A stretch of DNA of 53,986 bases from an uncultured Bacteroidales bacterium (GTDB lineage Bacteria > Bacteroidota > Bacteroidia > Bacteroidales > Bacteroidaceae): assembly GCA_947303715.1 (NCBI GenBank), contig CAMYYY010000015.1:1-53986 (forward strand), written 5' to 3'. Each line of letters opens with the position of its first letter. Position 1 is the stretch's first letter. The notes under the pieces are model-generated. The model did no database searches. It was not told where the DNA came from and saw only the letters and a program-made list of their open reading frames with translations. This document shows positions 1-8,041 of the stretch, one piece after another. The position numbers were made by a program, and so were the translations under genes.

Positions 1-465
1 GGGCTGAGGCTTGACTTCAACCGTGTCGGCCTCCTGGATCTGGTCGTCGGTAGTGATGGGGACGAGTTCTTCGATGTTATCCGGAGCAATCATCTCGCCC
101 TCGATATAGATGCGGACGGGGGTGTTGGCGGCGTTGCTGTGGATGGTAATGCTCTTTTTGAAGACGCCCGGACGCTTGGCCTTGCCGTTATAGGTAACGA
201 GCATGGTGCCCTGTTTCCCTGGAGCGATGGGCTCCTGAGTGTATTGGGGCACGGTACAGCCACAGGAGCTGATGGCCTGATGGATGATAAGCGGGGCATT
301 GCCTGTGTTGGTGAAGGTGAACGTGCAGGTAACGATGCAGGTATCCTGAGCCACAACGCCGAAATTGTGAGTCTTCTTCTGGAAAGTCAATTCAGCCGTC
401 TCTTCAGCAAAGGCTGAGGTGGCAAGAAGCAGGGCTGCTACGAAGAGGGAAAGGATTTTTTTCAT
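1..465 (-). CDS. DUF1573 domain protein, 3' end outside window
   Basis: The reading frame starts at the ATG complementary to 463-465 and runs leftwards off the window, so the C-terminus is missing. It opens with a signal peptide (MKKILSLFVAALLLATSAFA) and continues with the DUF1573 Ig-like fold. Typical family words are visible: HNFGVV, TFTNTGNAPL and SSCGCT, the last with its conserved cysteine pair, followed by a GTMLVTYN strand. DUF1573 proteins are common exported proteins of unknown function in Bacteroidota. The gene lies 25 bp downstream of relA on the same strand and may be co-transcribed with it. No promoter of its own is visible. The family call is firm; the role is unknown. Confidence 0.85.
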   Translation of the reverse strand, partial: MKKILSLFVAALLLATSAFAEETAELTFQKKTHNFGVVAQDTCIVTCTFTFTNTGNAPLIIHQAISSCGCTVPQYTQEPIAPGKQGTMLVTYNGKAKRPGVFKKSITIHSNAANTPVRIYIEGEMIAPDNIEELVPITTDDQIQEADTVEVKPQP

Positions 466-490
466 TTCTGTGGGATTATTGAGGTTTTTA

Positions 491-2776
491 TTATAAACGT
501 TGAACTTGTTTGACCCCACGGACTTCGCGGAGTTTCTTGATGAGGGAGTTAAGACGCGAGGTATCGTCCATCAGCAGCGTGAGGGTGCTGGAGAAGAGCT
601 TGTCGTGGGTGTTGATATTGATATTACGCAGCTTGGCATGATCATCCTTGGAGATGATGGAGGTGAGGTTGTTGATGATGCCGAGGTCGTCGAGCCCGAC
701 AACGCTAAGTGTCACAGGATAAACCTTTCCTCCGGCATTTCCTGCCCAACGGGCAGGGACGATACGGTAGCCAAAACGGCTGCGCAGGTCGCGGGCGTTG
801 GGGCATGAGGTGCGGTGAATCTTGATACCGTCGCTGACGGTAACAAAGCCGAAGATTTCATCGCCGAAAACAGGGTTGCAGCAGCGGGCGAGCTTATACC
901 CTACCCCTGCCATGTGGGGGTCAACGAAGAGAATGCCTCCTGCGCTGTCCTCCTGCGAGGCTGTACCCTCAACCTCCGTATCGAGCCGCTGACGGTATTC
1001 GGCAGCACTATGTCCAGTCTCGATGTCCGTCTCAGGGAAGATGCCGTGCTCAGCATTCCACAAAGCGGTATATTGCTCAATGACTCCATCAGCGGTAAGT
1101 TTCCCTTCGGCAACACGCTGATAGAACGTCTGCTCCTGCTGCTTGAAGCCCATCTTACGAATGAGGCGCAGCATGAGCCCTTCGTCAAGTTCCACCTTGC
1201 GATTCTTGAAACGACGCTCAATCTCCTCGCGCCCCAACGAAGCCTGACGGGCCTCAATCTCCTTGAGTGCCTGACGCACCTTCGAGCGGGCACGGGGCGT
1301 GGTGACGAGGGCAAGCCAACCCTGATTGGGCGTCTGCGAGGCAGAGGTGAGGATTTCCACTTGGTCGCCATTACGAAGGACATAGCCCAGACGCACATGG
1401 CGTCCGCCCACCTTGGCTCCTGTGCAATGATAGCCCAGATTGGTATGGATGCTATAGGCAAAGTCGAGGACAGTAGCGCCGTGCGGCAGTTTGTGGAGGT
1501 CGCCCTGAGGGGTGAAGACAAAGACATCGTCCTTGTAGAGGTCCATCTTGAAGCGGTCCATCAGCTCACGGTCGTCATCAGCATTCTCCAGCGCTTCGCG
1601 GATACTGGTGAGCCATTCGTCGAGTCCCGTTTCGCTGCGGATGCCCTTATAACGCCAATGAGCAGCCAGACCTCGCTCAGCTATGTCGTCCATGCGCTCT
1701 GTGCGAATCTGAACCTCTACCCAACGGCCCTCAGGCCCCATCACGGTAGTATGAAGGCTTTCGTATCCGTTGCTTTTGGGGATGCTGAGCCAGTCGCGCA
1801 AGCGATTGGGGTTGGGCTGATACATGTCGGTAACAATGGAGTAAGCCAGCCAACAGTCGGGCTTTTCGCGCTCAGGAGGGCTGTCGATGATGATGCGGAT
1901 GGCGAAGAGGTCATAGACGCCCTCGAAGGGGCAGCGCTGCTTCTTCATCTTCTGCCAGATGCTGTGGATACTCTTCGTACGGCCCTTGATGTGGCATTTC
2001 AATCCGGCCTCTGCCATCTTCTGGCTGATGGGCTCGATAAAGTCGGCAATATATTTGTCGCGCGAAGACTTTGTCTGAGCCAACTTTTCCTTAATCTGAT
2101 AGTAAACCTCCGTCTCCGTGTACTTCATCGCCAAGTCCTCCAGTTCCGACTTGATGCGGTAAAGGCCCAGTTTGTGCGACAAAGGAGCGTAGAGATAGGC
2201 CGCCTCGCCTGCCACGCGGAGGCGGAATTCCTCGCAGGCCTCGCGATTATCGGCAGGTAAAGTGGAGAGCTGGCGCATCAGGCAGGTTCGCTCGGCTATC
2301 ATGATAAGGATGACGCGCATATCGCCCGCAAAGGAGAGCAGCAGGTTGCGGAAGTTCTCCGATTCGATGGTGGGATTCTTCTCGTAGAGACGACTGATGT
2401 TGACGAGTCCGTCGATGATGCGCGCCACATCTGTGCCGAAGTCTTTCTCTACCGTCGGGCTGTCAATAACGCCCACAAAGACGGCAGCATGCAGCAGGAC
2501 AGCCAATATGGCTGCGCGCTTCATCCCCATTTCATCAGAGACGATGAGCGCCGTGCGGACATCCATGAGAAGCGGATTGTGCCCAAACACATCGCGGGTA
2601 AGCGCCTGGCTATCGGCTGCCAACCGCATCTGGCGGAGCACATGGCTGAATGTCTCGTCATCCATGCTATCGCCCACCTGATTAGTAAGGAGAGCCAGTT
2701 GCGCAGTCAGTTCGGCCCGTTCCTCAGGAGTGAAGAAGGCCGAACCGGCAAGGATTTCAAGTGTGCTATTGTCCAC
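491..2776 (-). CDS. relA: RelA/SpoT-family (p)ppGpp synthetase with degenerate hydrolase domain
   Basis: This 761-residue protein has the long RSH layout: HD-like region (about residues 40-190), ppGpp synthetase (about 230-370), TGS (about 400-465) and a C-terminal ACT domain (about 690-761). The synthetase looks intact, with KSIHSIWQKMKK, YDLFAIRII, RLRDWLSIPKSNGYESLHTT and EVQIRT. In the HD region the expected HDxxED motif reads HAAVF (residues 96-100), so ppGpp hydrolysis is probably lost. I infer a synthetase-only enzyme making the stringent-response alarmone from GTP or GDP and ATP. The start is GTG: an in-frame TAG lies three codons upstream and a consensus promoter sits just before it. 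relA is used here for synthetase-type RSH, not to imply orthology with the E. coli gene. Confidence 0.9.
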   Translation of the reverse strand: MDNSTLEILAGSAFFTPEERAELTAQLALLTNQVGDSMDDETFSHVLRQMRLAADSQALTRDVFGHNPLLMDVRTALIVSDEMGMKRAAILAVLLHAAVFVGVIDSPTVEKDFGTDVARIIDGLVNISRLYEKNPTIESENFRNLLLSFAGDMRVILIMIAERTCLMRQLSTLPADNREACEEFRLRVAGEAAYLYAPLSHKLGLYRIKSELEDLAMKYTETEVYYQIKEKLAQTKSSRDKYIADFIEPISQKMAEAGLKCHIKGRTKSIHSIWQKMKKQRCPFEGVYDLFAIRIIIDSPPEREKPDCWLAYSIVTDMYQPNPNRLRDWLSIPKSNGYESLHTTVMGPEGRWVEVQIRTERMDDIAERGLAAHWRYKGIRSETGLDEWLTSIREALENADDDRELMDRFKMDLYKDDVFVFTPQGDLHKLPHGATVLDFAYSIHTNLGYHCTGAKVGGRHVRLGYVLRNGDQVEILTSASQTPNQGWLALVTTPRARSKVRQALKEIEARQASLGREEIERRFKNRKVELDEGLMLRLIRKMGFKQQEQTFYQRVAEGKLTADGVIEQYTALWNAEHGIFPETDIETGHSAAEYRQRLDTEVEGTASQEDSAGGILFVDPHMAGVGYKLARCCNPVFGDEIFGFVTVSDGIKIHRTSCPNARDLRSRFGYRIVPARWAGNAGGKVYPVTLSVVGLDDLGIINNLTSIISKDDHAKLRNININTHDKLFSSTLTLLMDDTSRLNSLIKKLREVRGVKQVQRL

Positions 2777-2797
2777 GATGGTCTATTTTTTCACGTG

Positions 2798-2828
2798 CAA
2801 AAATAGACACTTGTTTCTATCTTTCCAA
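2798..2828 (-). promoter_or_regulatory. Promoter of relA
   Basis: On the minus strand, TTG (2828-2826), exactly 20 bp, then TATTTTTG (2805-2798) match the Bacteroidota -33/-7 consensus. The predicted transcript start near 2792 leaves a leader of about 16 nt before the GTG start. Confidence 0.75.
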
Positions 2829-2864
2829 ATATGAAAGGAGTTTTTTAGTTTTTTTGCCTTTTCC

Positions 2865-3713
2865 TCAGAACGTCAAACCAAGGCAGACGCTTATGGGCCA
2901 TACCTTAGCATCGTTCGGAGTCGAAATGGACGAAGTACCAGAGAAGAGTTCCATCAGCGAAGCCTTTGCCATCAGGCTGATGTTGTTGTAACCCACCTGA
3001 GTAAGCAGGTTGACGTTCAGCGGGTGCATGCTGATGCTGTTGGTAATGGTCTCCTTGCGCTTGCCGAACTGGCGTCCACGCGAAGCAGGCGAGAAGCGGT
3101 ACTCCAGCTCAGGGCCGACGGTAAAGAAGAAACCATCGGAAGAGGTCTGGAACTCCAACTGCACAGGCAGCTTGAACGTCCAGTAACGGAACCACGTCTC
3201 GTCGTACTGCGTATCTGTAGGCAATTGGGCGAACTGCGTCGTGCGCTCACCTGCAGCAGAGCGGGAAGTAAAGAAATAGTTGGTAGAACCGAACTTGTAC
3301 ATCGTGCGTCCGAAGCCGAAGGCAAAGCCAAGCCCTACGTGATCGCTGCCCAAACGGACGGCATCCATCGGCAGATAGATGCCCCACTCCCAGCTCTTGG
3401 CCTCGTCAATTTCAATGTCATCGACACGCATGGAAAGCGGCCCGTCAAGGAATCCGCTGAAGCCCATATAATAAAAAGGAAGATGAGCATCGAAGCCATG
3501 GCCGTAGCTGATGTCGTACTTCACATTGGACTTCTCAGCTATACCGTCCTCATCGTCGCGCGTGACGGTAAATTCGCGGGTAATCACCCATTGGCCAATG
3601 CGTTGCTGCTCGATGCCTGTACTCTCGTTGCTGTTCTCCTGCGCACTAATTTCCGAAACGCCTGCAATAGCCAGTAGTGCAACTGACAACAGGGCAAAGA
3701 ATGACTTTTTCAT
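2865..3713 (-). CDS. Outer-membrane beta-barrel-like protein of unknown function
   Basis: The protein has 282 residues. It begins with a clear signal peptide (MKKSFFALLSVALLAIAGVS, cleavage near SAQ). The mature part is rich in alternating polar/aromatic segments (FYYMGFSGF, WFRYWTFKLPVQLEF, FFFTVGPELEYRF) and ends in phenylalanine (SVCLGLTF), as expected for an outer-membrane barrel. I recognise no named family. It sits between relA and queA, divergent from queA, with only a weak -7-like TGACTTTG upstream. The barrel assignment is an inference from pattern. A role in adhesion, transport or envelope structure cannot be told from the sequence. Confidence 0.7.
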   Translation of the reverse strand: MKKSFFALLSVALLAIAGVSEISAQENSNESTGIEQQRIGQWVITREFTVTRDDEDGIAEKSNVKYDISYGHGFDAHLPFYYMGFSGFLDGPLSMRVDDIEIDEAKSWEWGIYLPMDAVRLGSDHVGLGFAFGFGRTMYKFGSTNYFFTSRSAAGERTTQFAQLPTDTQYDETWFRYWTFKLPVQLEFQTSSDGFFFTVGPELEYRFSPASRGRQFGKRKETITNSISMHPLNVNLLTQVGYNNISLMAKASLMELFSGTSSISTPNDAKVWPISVCLGLTF

Positions 3714-3773
3714 ATTCGTGAATCGTTGTTTTTACTTAAATTCTCTTATTAGACGTTGCAAAGTCAGAAAAAG

Positions 3774-3804
3774 TTGCACAGAGCTCGATTTTTTACTACC
3801 TTCG
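3774..3804 (+). promoter_or_regulatory. Promoter of queA
   Basis: TTG at 3774-3776, 20 bp, then TACCTTCG at 3797-3804 form a near-consensus Bacteroidota promoter (TTCG in place of TTTG). The transcript would start near 3810, about 20 nt before the queA ATG. Confidence 0.7.
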
Positions 3805-3829
3805 CGCCGATTTTTTTAAAAAGTAAGAC

Positions 3830-5119
3830 ATGACCTGCGACATTCAGCATATCCGCATCGAAGAATACGACTATCCCTTGCCCGACGAGCGCATCGCCAA
3901 GTTCCCTCTGGCAGAGCGCGACAGCAGCAAGCTGCTTGTCTGCCTTGACGGCAAGGTGAGCGAGGACCGCTTCACGTCCCTGCCCCACTATCTGCCCAAG
4001 GGAGCGCTGATGGTGTTCAACAATACGCGCGTCATCCAGGCCCGCCTTCATTTCCGCAAGGAGACGGGGGCGCTGATAGAGGTGTTCTGCCTGGAGCCGC
4101 TGGTGCCAAGGGAGTACGTCTCGATGTTTGCCCAAACGGATTCGTGCGTCTGGCTCTGCATGGTGGGTAATCTGAAGAAATGGAAGGGCGGATCCCTCAC
4201 ACGCACCATCGAGGTAAACGGGCAGCTTGTGGAACTATCTGTGGAGCGGATGGATGAAGAGAAGGATTTCGTGCGAGGAACAACGTATTGCACCACCTCC
4301 TCGCCTGAATTCCCTGTGCGGTTCAGCTGGCATAGTCAGGACGAGAAACCCATCACCTTTGCCGAGGTGCTGCAAGCCTGCGGAGAACTGCCCATCCCTC
4401 CTTATTTAAATAGAGAGACTCAGGAGAGCGACTTGCGCACCTACCAGACGGTCTATTCGAAGATTGACGGCTCAGTAGCTGCCCCAACGGCAGGGCTCCA
4501 CTTCACGGAAAGCGTGCTGAAAGCCCTTGACGACTGCGGCATAGAGCGCGACGAAGTTACCTTACACGTAGGAGCCGGCACGTTCAAACCCGTTAAGAGT
4601 GAATTCATTGGAGACCACGCCATGCACTCAGAGTACATCGTCGTGCGTAGGGCTACCATCGAGAAGCTAATAGCTCACGGAGGCGAGGCTATTGCCGTAG
4701 GCACCACCTCCGTACGCACGCTCGAAAGCCTTTACTACATAGGCCTCATCCTGCTCCATCATCCCGATGCCAGCGAAGAAGAGCTCCACGTCCCCCAATG
4801 GATGCCCTACGAAAGCGCTGACGACATCCCCACGCTGGAGGCGTTGGGAGCCATCCTGCGTTGGATGGAAACAGGCGGATACGATTGCCTTCATACCACT
4901 ACGCAGATTATCATCGTACCCGGCTATAAGTTCCACATTGTGAGGTGCATGGTCACCAACTTCCATCAACCCAAGAGCACGCTGCTCCTGTTGGTTTCTG
5001 CCTTTGTGGGCAATCATGCTGACGGCACACCCGTTTGGCGCGACATCTACGACTTTGCCCTCGCGCACGACTTCCGATTCCTCTCCTACGGAGATTCTTC
5101 CATTCTTGGCCGAGATTAG
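3830..5119 (+). CDS. queA: S-adenosylmethionine:tRNA ribosyltransferase-isomerase
   Basis: QueA transfers and isomerises the ribosyl group of SAM onto 7-aminomethyl-7-deazaguanine in tRNA, giving epoxyqueuosine at the wobble position of tRNAs with GUN anticodons. Family motifs are clear: YPLPDERIAKFPLAERDSSKLL near the N-terminus, MVFNNTRVIQARL, VAAPTAGLHFTE, LHVGAGTF and MVTNFHQPKSTLLLLVSAF. At 429 residues it is longer than the usual 340-360, with extra sequence in the middle, which I have seen as normal in Bacteroidota homologues. A promoter lies directly upstream. A DUF2027 gene follows 49 bp downstream in the same direction and may share its transcript. Confidence 0.95.
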   Translation: MTCDIQHIRIEEYDYPLPDERIAKFPLAERDSSKLLVCLDGKVSEDRFTSLPHYLPKGALMVFNNTRVIQARLHFRKETGALIEVFCLEPLVPREYVSMFAQTDSCVWLCMVGNLKKWKGGSLTRTIEVNGQLVELSVERMDEEKDFVRGTTYCTTSSPEFPVRFSWHSQDEKPITFAEVLQACGELPIPPYLNRETQESDLRTYQTVYSKIDGSVAAPTAGLHFTESVLKALDDCGIERDEVTLHVGAGTFKPVKSEFIGDHAMHSEYIVVRRATIEKLIAHGGEAIAVGTTSVRTLESLYYIGLILLHHPDASEEELHVPQWMPYESADDIPTLEALGAILRWMETGGYDCLHTTTQIIIVPGYKFHIVRCMVTNFHQPKSTLLLLVSAFVGNHADGTPVWRDIYDFALAHDFRFLSYGDSSILGRD

Positions 5120-5168
5120 CTTCATGCATTCAAATTATTAATCCAAAATCACTAAACAGCACATTCAC

Positions 5169-5870
5169 ATGATAAACATTGGCAATAAAGTACGTTTTCT
5201 GACAGAAACCGGAGGAGGAATAGTAAAGGCGTTCAAGGACAAGAACACCGTGATTGTCGAGGGCAACGACGGTTTCGACATTCCCATGCTCATTACCAAC
5301 GTGGTTGTCGTCGGCAATACCGATGCCCTGAATTTCGAGCGCAAGCCCTTGAAGAAAGAAGAGGAAAAGAAAGAAAAAGAGTCTGAAAAGGCTCCCGTTG
5401 TTGCTGCCGAAGCGCCCAAGCCCGCCCCTATCATTCAGGAATTTGCAGGGCACGAGGCTCTCAATGTGCATCTCGCATTCCTTCCGATGGACATCAAGTC
5501 CATCAGTACTACCGTCATGGAGGCGTGGCTGGTAAACGACAGCAACTACTTCATCACCTACGCCTGGGCCTCCATCGGCTCAGGCAGCCAGACGCTTTTC
5601 AACCAAGGAACGCTGGAGCCCAATAGCGTGGTGTTTCTTCGTGAATTCACACGCGACATGTACAACCAGCTGGAGCACATCAGTTTGCAACTCTTCGCCT
5701 GGAAAAAGGGAAAGCCCTATCGGCGTAAGCCCGTCATCGACGTGGAGTTACGCATCGATACCGTGAAATTCTTCAAGCTTCACACTTTCCGCGAGACGCC
5801 GTTCTTCGAAGACCCTGCCCTACTCTACGATATTGTACGTGACGATCGTCCTTCGCGCCCTGTTCAATAA
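5169..5870 (+). CDS. DUF2027 protein lacking the usual C-terminal Smr domain
   Basis: The 233-residue protein starts with the DUF2027 signature (NIGNKVRFLTETGGGIV, GFDIPM). A Lys/Glu-rich linker follows (residues about 56-80), then a beta-rich domain (NVHLAFLPMDIKS to KLHTFRETPFFEDPALLYDIV). As I recall the family, Bacteroidota members continue after this point with a Smr (MutS2 C-terminal-like) nuclease or RNA-binding domain. Here translation stops (RPSRPVQ, stop) and no Smr-like sequence follows in any frame before the next gene. The gene is therefore a shortened or degraded version of the family. Function is unknown. It lies 49 bp downstream of queA. An AGCGTC-AAA-GACGCT hairpin and a 21 bp tandem array follow it. 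Confidence 0.8.
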   Translation: MINIGNKVRFLTETGGGIVKAFKDKNTVIVEGNDGFDIPMLITNVVVVGNTDALNFERKPLKKEEEKKEKESEKAPVVAAEAPKPAPIIQEFAGHEALNVHLAFLPMDIKSISTTVMEAWLVNDSNYFITYAWASIGSGSQTLFNQGTLEPNSVVFLREFTRDMYNQLEHISLQLFAWKKGKPYRRKPVIDVELRIDTVKFFKLHTFRETPFFEDPALLYDIVRDDRPSRPVQ

Positions 5871-5890
5871 AGGAATAGCTCCTCCCAAAT

Positions 5891-5905
5891 AGCGTCAAAG
5901 ACGCT
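5891..5905 (+). other. Small hairpin after the DUF2027 gene
   Basis: AGCGTC and GACGCT form a perfect 6 bp stem around an AAA loop, 20 bp after the stop codon. There is no T-run, so it is at best a weak terminator or a transcript 3' end stabiliser. Confidence 0.35.
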
Positions 5906-5912
5906 GTACACA

Positions 5913-6019
5913 GAATAGGCAAATAAAAATTTAGAATAGGCAAATAAAAATTTAGAATAGGCAAATAAAAATTTAGAATAGGCGAATAAATTTTTAACGC
6001 AGGCAAATAAATTCACGAC
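5913..6019. repeat. Tandem array, five units of 21 bp
   Basis: Three perfect copies of a 21 bp unit (5913-5933, 5934-5954, 5955-5975; core AATAGGCAAATAAAAATTTA) are followed by two diverged ones (AGGCGAATAAATTTTT, AGGCAAATAAATTCAC). Because the period is a multiple of three, the minus strand stays open and reads as a repeating heptapeptide, NFYLPIL. The array ends about 33 bp before the -33 box of the next gene. A related six-unit array is at 41038-41163. There are no unique spacers, so this is not CRISPR. Confidence 0.85.
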
Positions 6020-6051
6020 GTAGTGCTTCGTAATAAAAAACGCTAATTTTT

Positions 6052-6082
6052 TTGGCCTTCTCCTTTTCTCTTAGTACCTTTG
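6052..6082 (+). promoter_or_regulatory. Promoter of the coiled-coil protein gene; leaderless start predicted
   Basis: TTG (6052-6054), 20 bp, TACCTTTG (6075-6082) match the consensus exactly. The ATG at 6088 falls about where transcription should begin, so the mRNA probably has no 5' leader or one of a few bases. Confidence 0.75.
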
Positions 6083-6087
6083 CCCCG

Positions 6088-6762
6088 ATGAAACGTATTC
6101 CAAACCCCATAAAAGTCCATCTGTTTGCGCTCATCTGCGCAGTCATTGGCTTTGCTCCTGCGGCTAATGCGCTGATAATTCAGCCATCCGTCGTTCAGGC
6201 TGATACCGTCACACTATCTGCCACCGATGCCGCAAAAGCGCAGAAAGAGGCCGACAAGATAGCCCGTAAGGCGGCTAAGGAGGAAGCGAAAAAAGCGCGT
6301 AACCACGAGAAATACCTCAAAAAGCAGGCCAAGAAACAGGCTAAGCGCGAAAAGGAGCAGGCAAAAATGGTAGCCCGTTCGCAGAAAGAGGCCGAGAAGA
6401 TGGCAAAGAAACTGGCTGCGATGAAGCCTCAGACGGTTTGGCTTTATGGAGCAGGCATGAATTTCCTTGATTCTGTAGTCTATGTGACTGACTTCCAGCA
6501 TCTGGACAGCATCTATATCGAGCCCGACGGAGAATTGCGCGACTACTACGCCTACTCGGGCAGCCTGAAATTCTACCTCGAATCGCACTACGGGCTTGAA
6601 AACGAAATGTGCGCCGTATTCTATATGACAGACGAGAAGAAGGCCGTCAAGCGCTTCTCCAAAATGGATGCCAAACTGCGCAAGAAAGGCTTCATAATCA
6701 ATCGCGTCAGCCGGGACGACTTTGCCTTCGAACGTGAGGACGAGAGCGCGTCCACCCAGTAA
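6088..6762 (+). CDS. Exported Lys/Ala-rich coiled-coil protein, unknown function
   Basis: The start is placed at 6088 because the upstream in-frame TTG at 6052 is the -33 element of the promoter and cannot be transcribed from it. The 224-residue protein has a signal peptide (KVHLFALICAVIGFAPAANA). A long highly charged helix follows (about residues 50-115, rich in KKAKKQAKREKEQAK-like words). The C-terminal globular region of about 100 residues contains VWLYGAGMNFLDSVVYVTDF and AVFYMTDEKKAVKRF. I do not recognise a family. A clostripain-like lipoprotein gene follows 21 bp later, so the two form a likely operon. The coiled coil suggests a periplasmic or envelope-attached protein. Confidence 0.75.
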   Translation: MKRIPNPIKVHLFALICAVIGFAPAANALIIQPSVVQADTVTLSATDAAKAQKEADKIARKAAKEEAKKARNHEKYLKKQAKKQAKREKEQAKMVARSQKEAEKMAKKLAAMKPQTVWLYGAGMNFLDSVVYVTDFQHLDSIYIEPDGELRDYYAYSGSLKFYLESHYGLENEMCAVFYMTDEKKAVKRFSKMDAKLRKKGFIINRVSRDDFAFEREDESASTQ

Positions 6763-6783
6763 TAGAACTGCAAGAAAAACACC

Positions 6784-8019
6784 ATGTCACTACGGGCTAT
6801 TGGCTACAGACTTCTGGCGGCAATCCTGCTTCTGCCCCTCTCTGCATGCCATCCGTGGGACCACCCAGGAAACGAAGACGATGACAACCGCCTCACGCGT
6901 ACCATATTGGTTTACATGGTGGCGGAAAACAGCCTCTCCTACGGGAATTTTCAGGAACAGGACTTTGAGGAGATTGTCCACTCTGTGGGCGAGATTCCTG
7001 ACAAATGCCAACTGCTTATCTATATGGACGACACGGAGTTCCCGCGTCTCTATGTGGTTGACAAGTCCCAGCCGACGGGCATGCGGGAGCTCTTGCATTG
7101 GAAGACCGATTTCGACAGCTGCGACCTAAGCACCCTGAAAGAAATCATGAATGCCGCCGTCACCCTCTATCCGTCCAAGGGCTACGGACTGGTTTTCTGG
7201 AGCCACGGAAACGCCTGGATGCCAGCCAAACGCGCCGAAAATCCGCGACGCACCATCGGGATTGACAACGGACGGAACAGCCACGATAATTCAGGGTCGA
7301 AAATGGAAATCAGCCAACTGCGCGAAGCCCTGAGTCCCTTCCCCAAACTGGACTTTCTGATGTTCGACGCCTGCTTTATGCAAACCATCGAAGTGGCCTG
7401 GGAGCTGCGCGACGTCACCCGTTACATCATTGCCTCGCCTGCCGAAATTCCAAACCCAGGTGCGCCCTACCACCGCATCATCCCCCCGATGTTTGCCAAA
7501 CAAGCCGATGTGGAGGGCATCATCGACGAGTACTACCGCTTTTATGCCGACTCTGCCGTCTACATCCGTCAAGGCTACAGCTATACCCACGGAGCGGTAC
7601 TCTCTGTTGTCGATTGCACGAAGTTGGAGGCCTTGCAGGCTTCAACAGAAAAGATGGTTCAACGCTATGCCTCAGCCGACGAAGACCTCAGGCTGACAAG
7701 TGTGCTCAGGTATTTCCCCCTTTCGTCGCAGGTCATTCCTGAATTCTATGATATGAAGGGCTACATGCGCCACCTTATCACCTCGCCTACGGATTGGAGT
7801 GAGTGGCACGCCGCTTTCGACGCTGCCGTACCCTATCGCAGAGCTACGGAGCATTGGTTTACCTCCTACACAGGCGGCTACATGTACATTCGTGACAAAG
7901 AGGACTTCGGAGGAATCTCCATGTTCATTCCCCAACCCGAGGATTATTTCGACAACCTCCTGAACCAATTCCGCGCCACTTCGTGGTATCCTGTCTCAGG
8001 CTGGTCGGCGTTTTATTGA
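6784..8019 (+). CDS. Clostripain-family (C11) cysteine peptidase-like lipoprotein
   Basis: The 411-residue protein starts with a lipoprotein signal (LLPLSAC lipobox, Cys at about residue 22), so it should be anchored in the envelope. The peptidase C11 fold shows TILVYMVAENSL at the first strand, the catalytic histidine in FWSHGNAW (about residue 140) and the catalytic cysteine in FDACFMQ (about residue 197). C11 enzymes of gut Bacteroidota cleave after arginine or lysine and include fragipain-like activators. The exact substrate here is unknown. It lies 21 bp after the coiled-coil protein gene and probably shares its promoter. It ends close to dapA, which converges from the other strand. Confidence 0.85.
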   Translation: MSLRAIGYRLLAAILLLPLSACHPWDHPGNEDDDNRLTRTILVYMVAENSLSYGNFQEQDFEEIVHSVGEIPDKCQLLIYMDDTEFPRLYVVDKSQPTGMRELLHWKTDFDSCDLSTLKEIMNAAVTLYPSKGYGLVFWSHGNAWMPAKRAENPRRTIGIDNGRNSHDNSGSKMEISQLREALSPFPKLDFLMFDACFMQTIEVAWELRDVTRYIIASPAEIPNPGAPYHRIIPPMFAKQADVEGIIDEYYRFYADSAVYIRQGYSYTHGAVLSVVDCTKLEALQASTEKMVQRYASADEDLRLTSVLRYFPLSSQVIPEFYDMKGYMRHLITSPTDWSEWHAAFDAAVPYRRATEHWFTSYTGGYMYIRDKEDFGGISMFIPQPEDYFDNLLNQFRATSWYPVSGWSAFY

Positions 8020-8041
8020 GACGGACAATATAATCAGCACA

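Noticed and set aside
815..2260. Long plus-strand open frame (481 codons) opposite relA
   Set aside because: It is the antisense shadow of a well-supported RSH gene. The translation shows no family motif, signal peptide or promoter.
5773..6006. Small minus-strand gene encoding NFYLPIL heptads
   Set aside because: It exists only because the repeat period is a multiple of three; no promoter lies upstream and it overlaps the DUF2027 gene end. Kept as a repeat, not a gene.
5913..6019. Possible CRISPR array
   Set aside because: The units are directly adjacent with no unique spacers, and there are no cas genes. The same applies to 16186-16275, 41038-41163 and 53918-53980.
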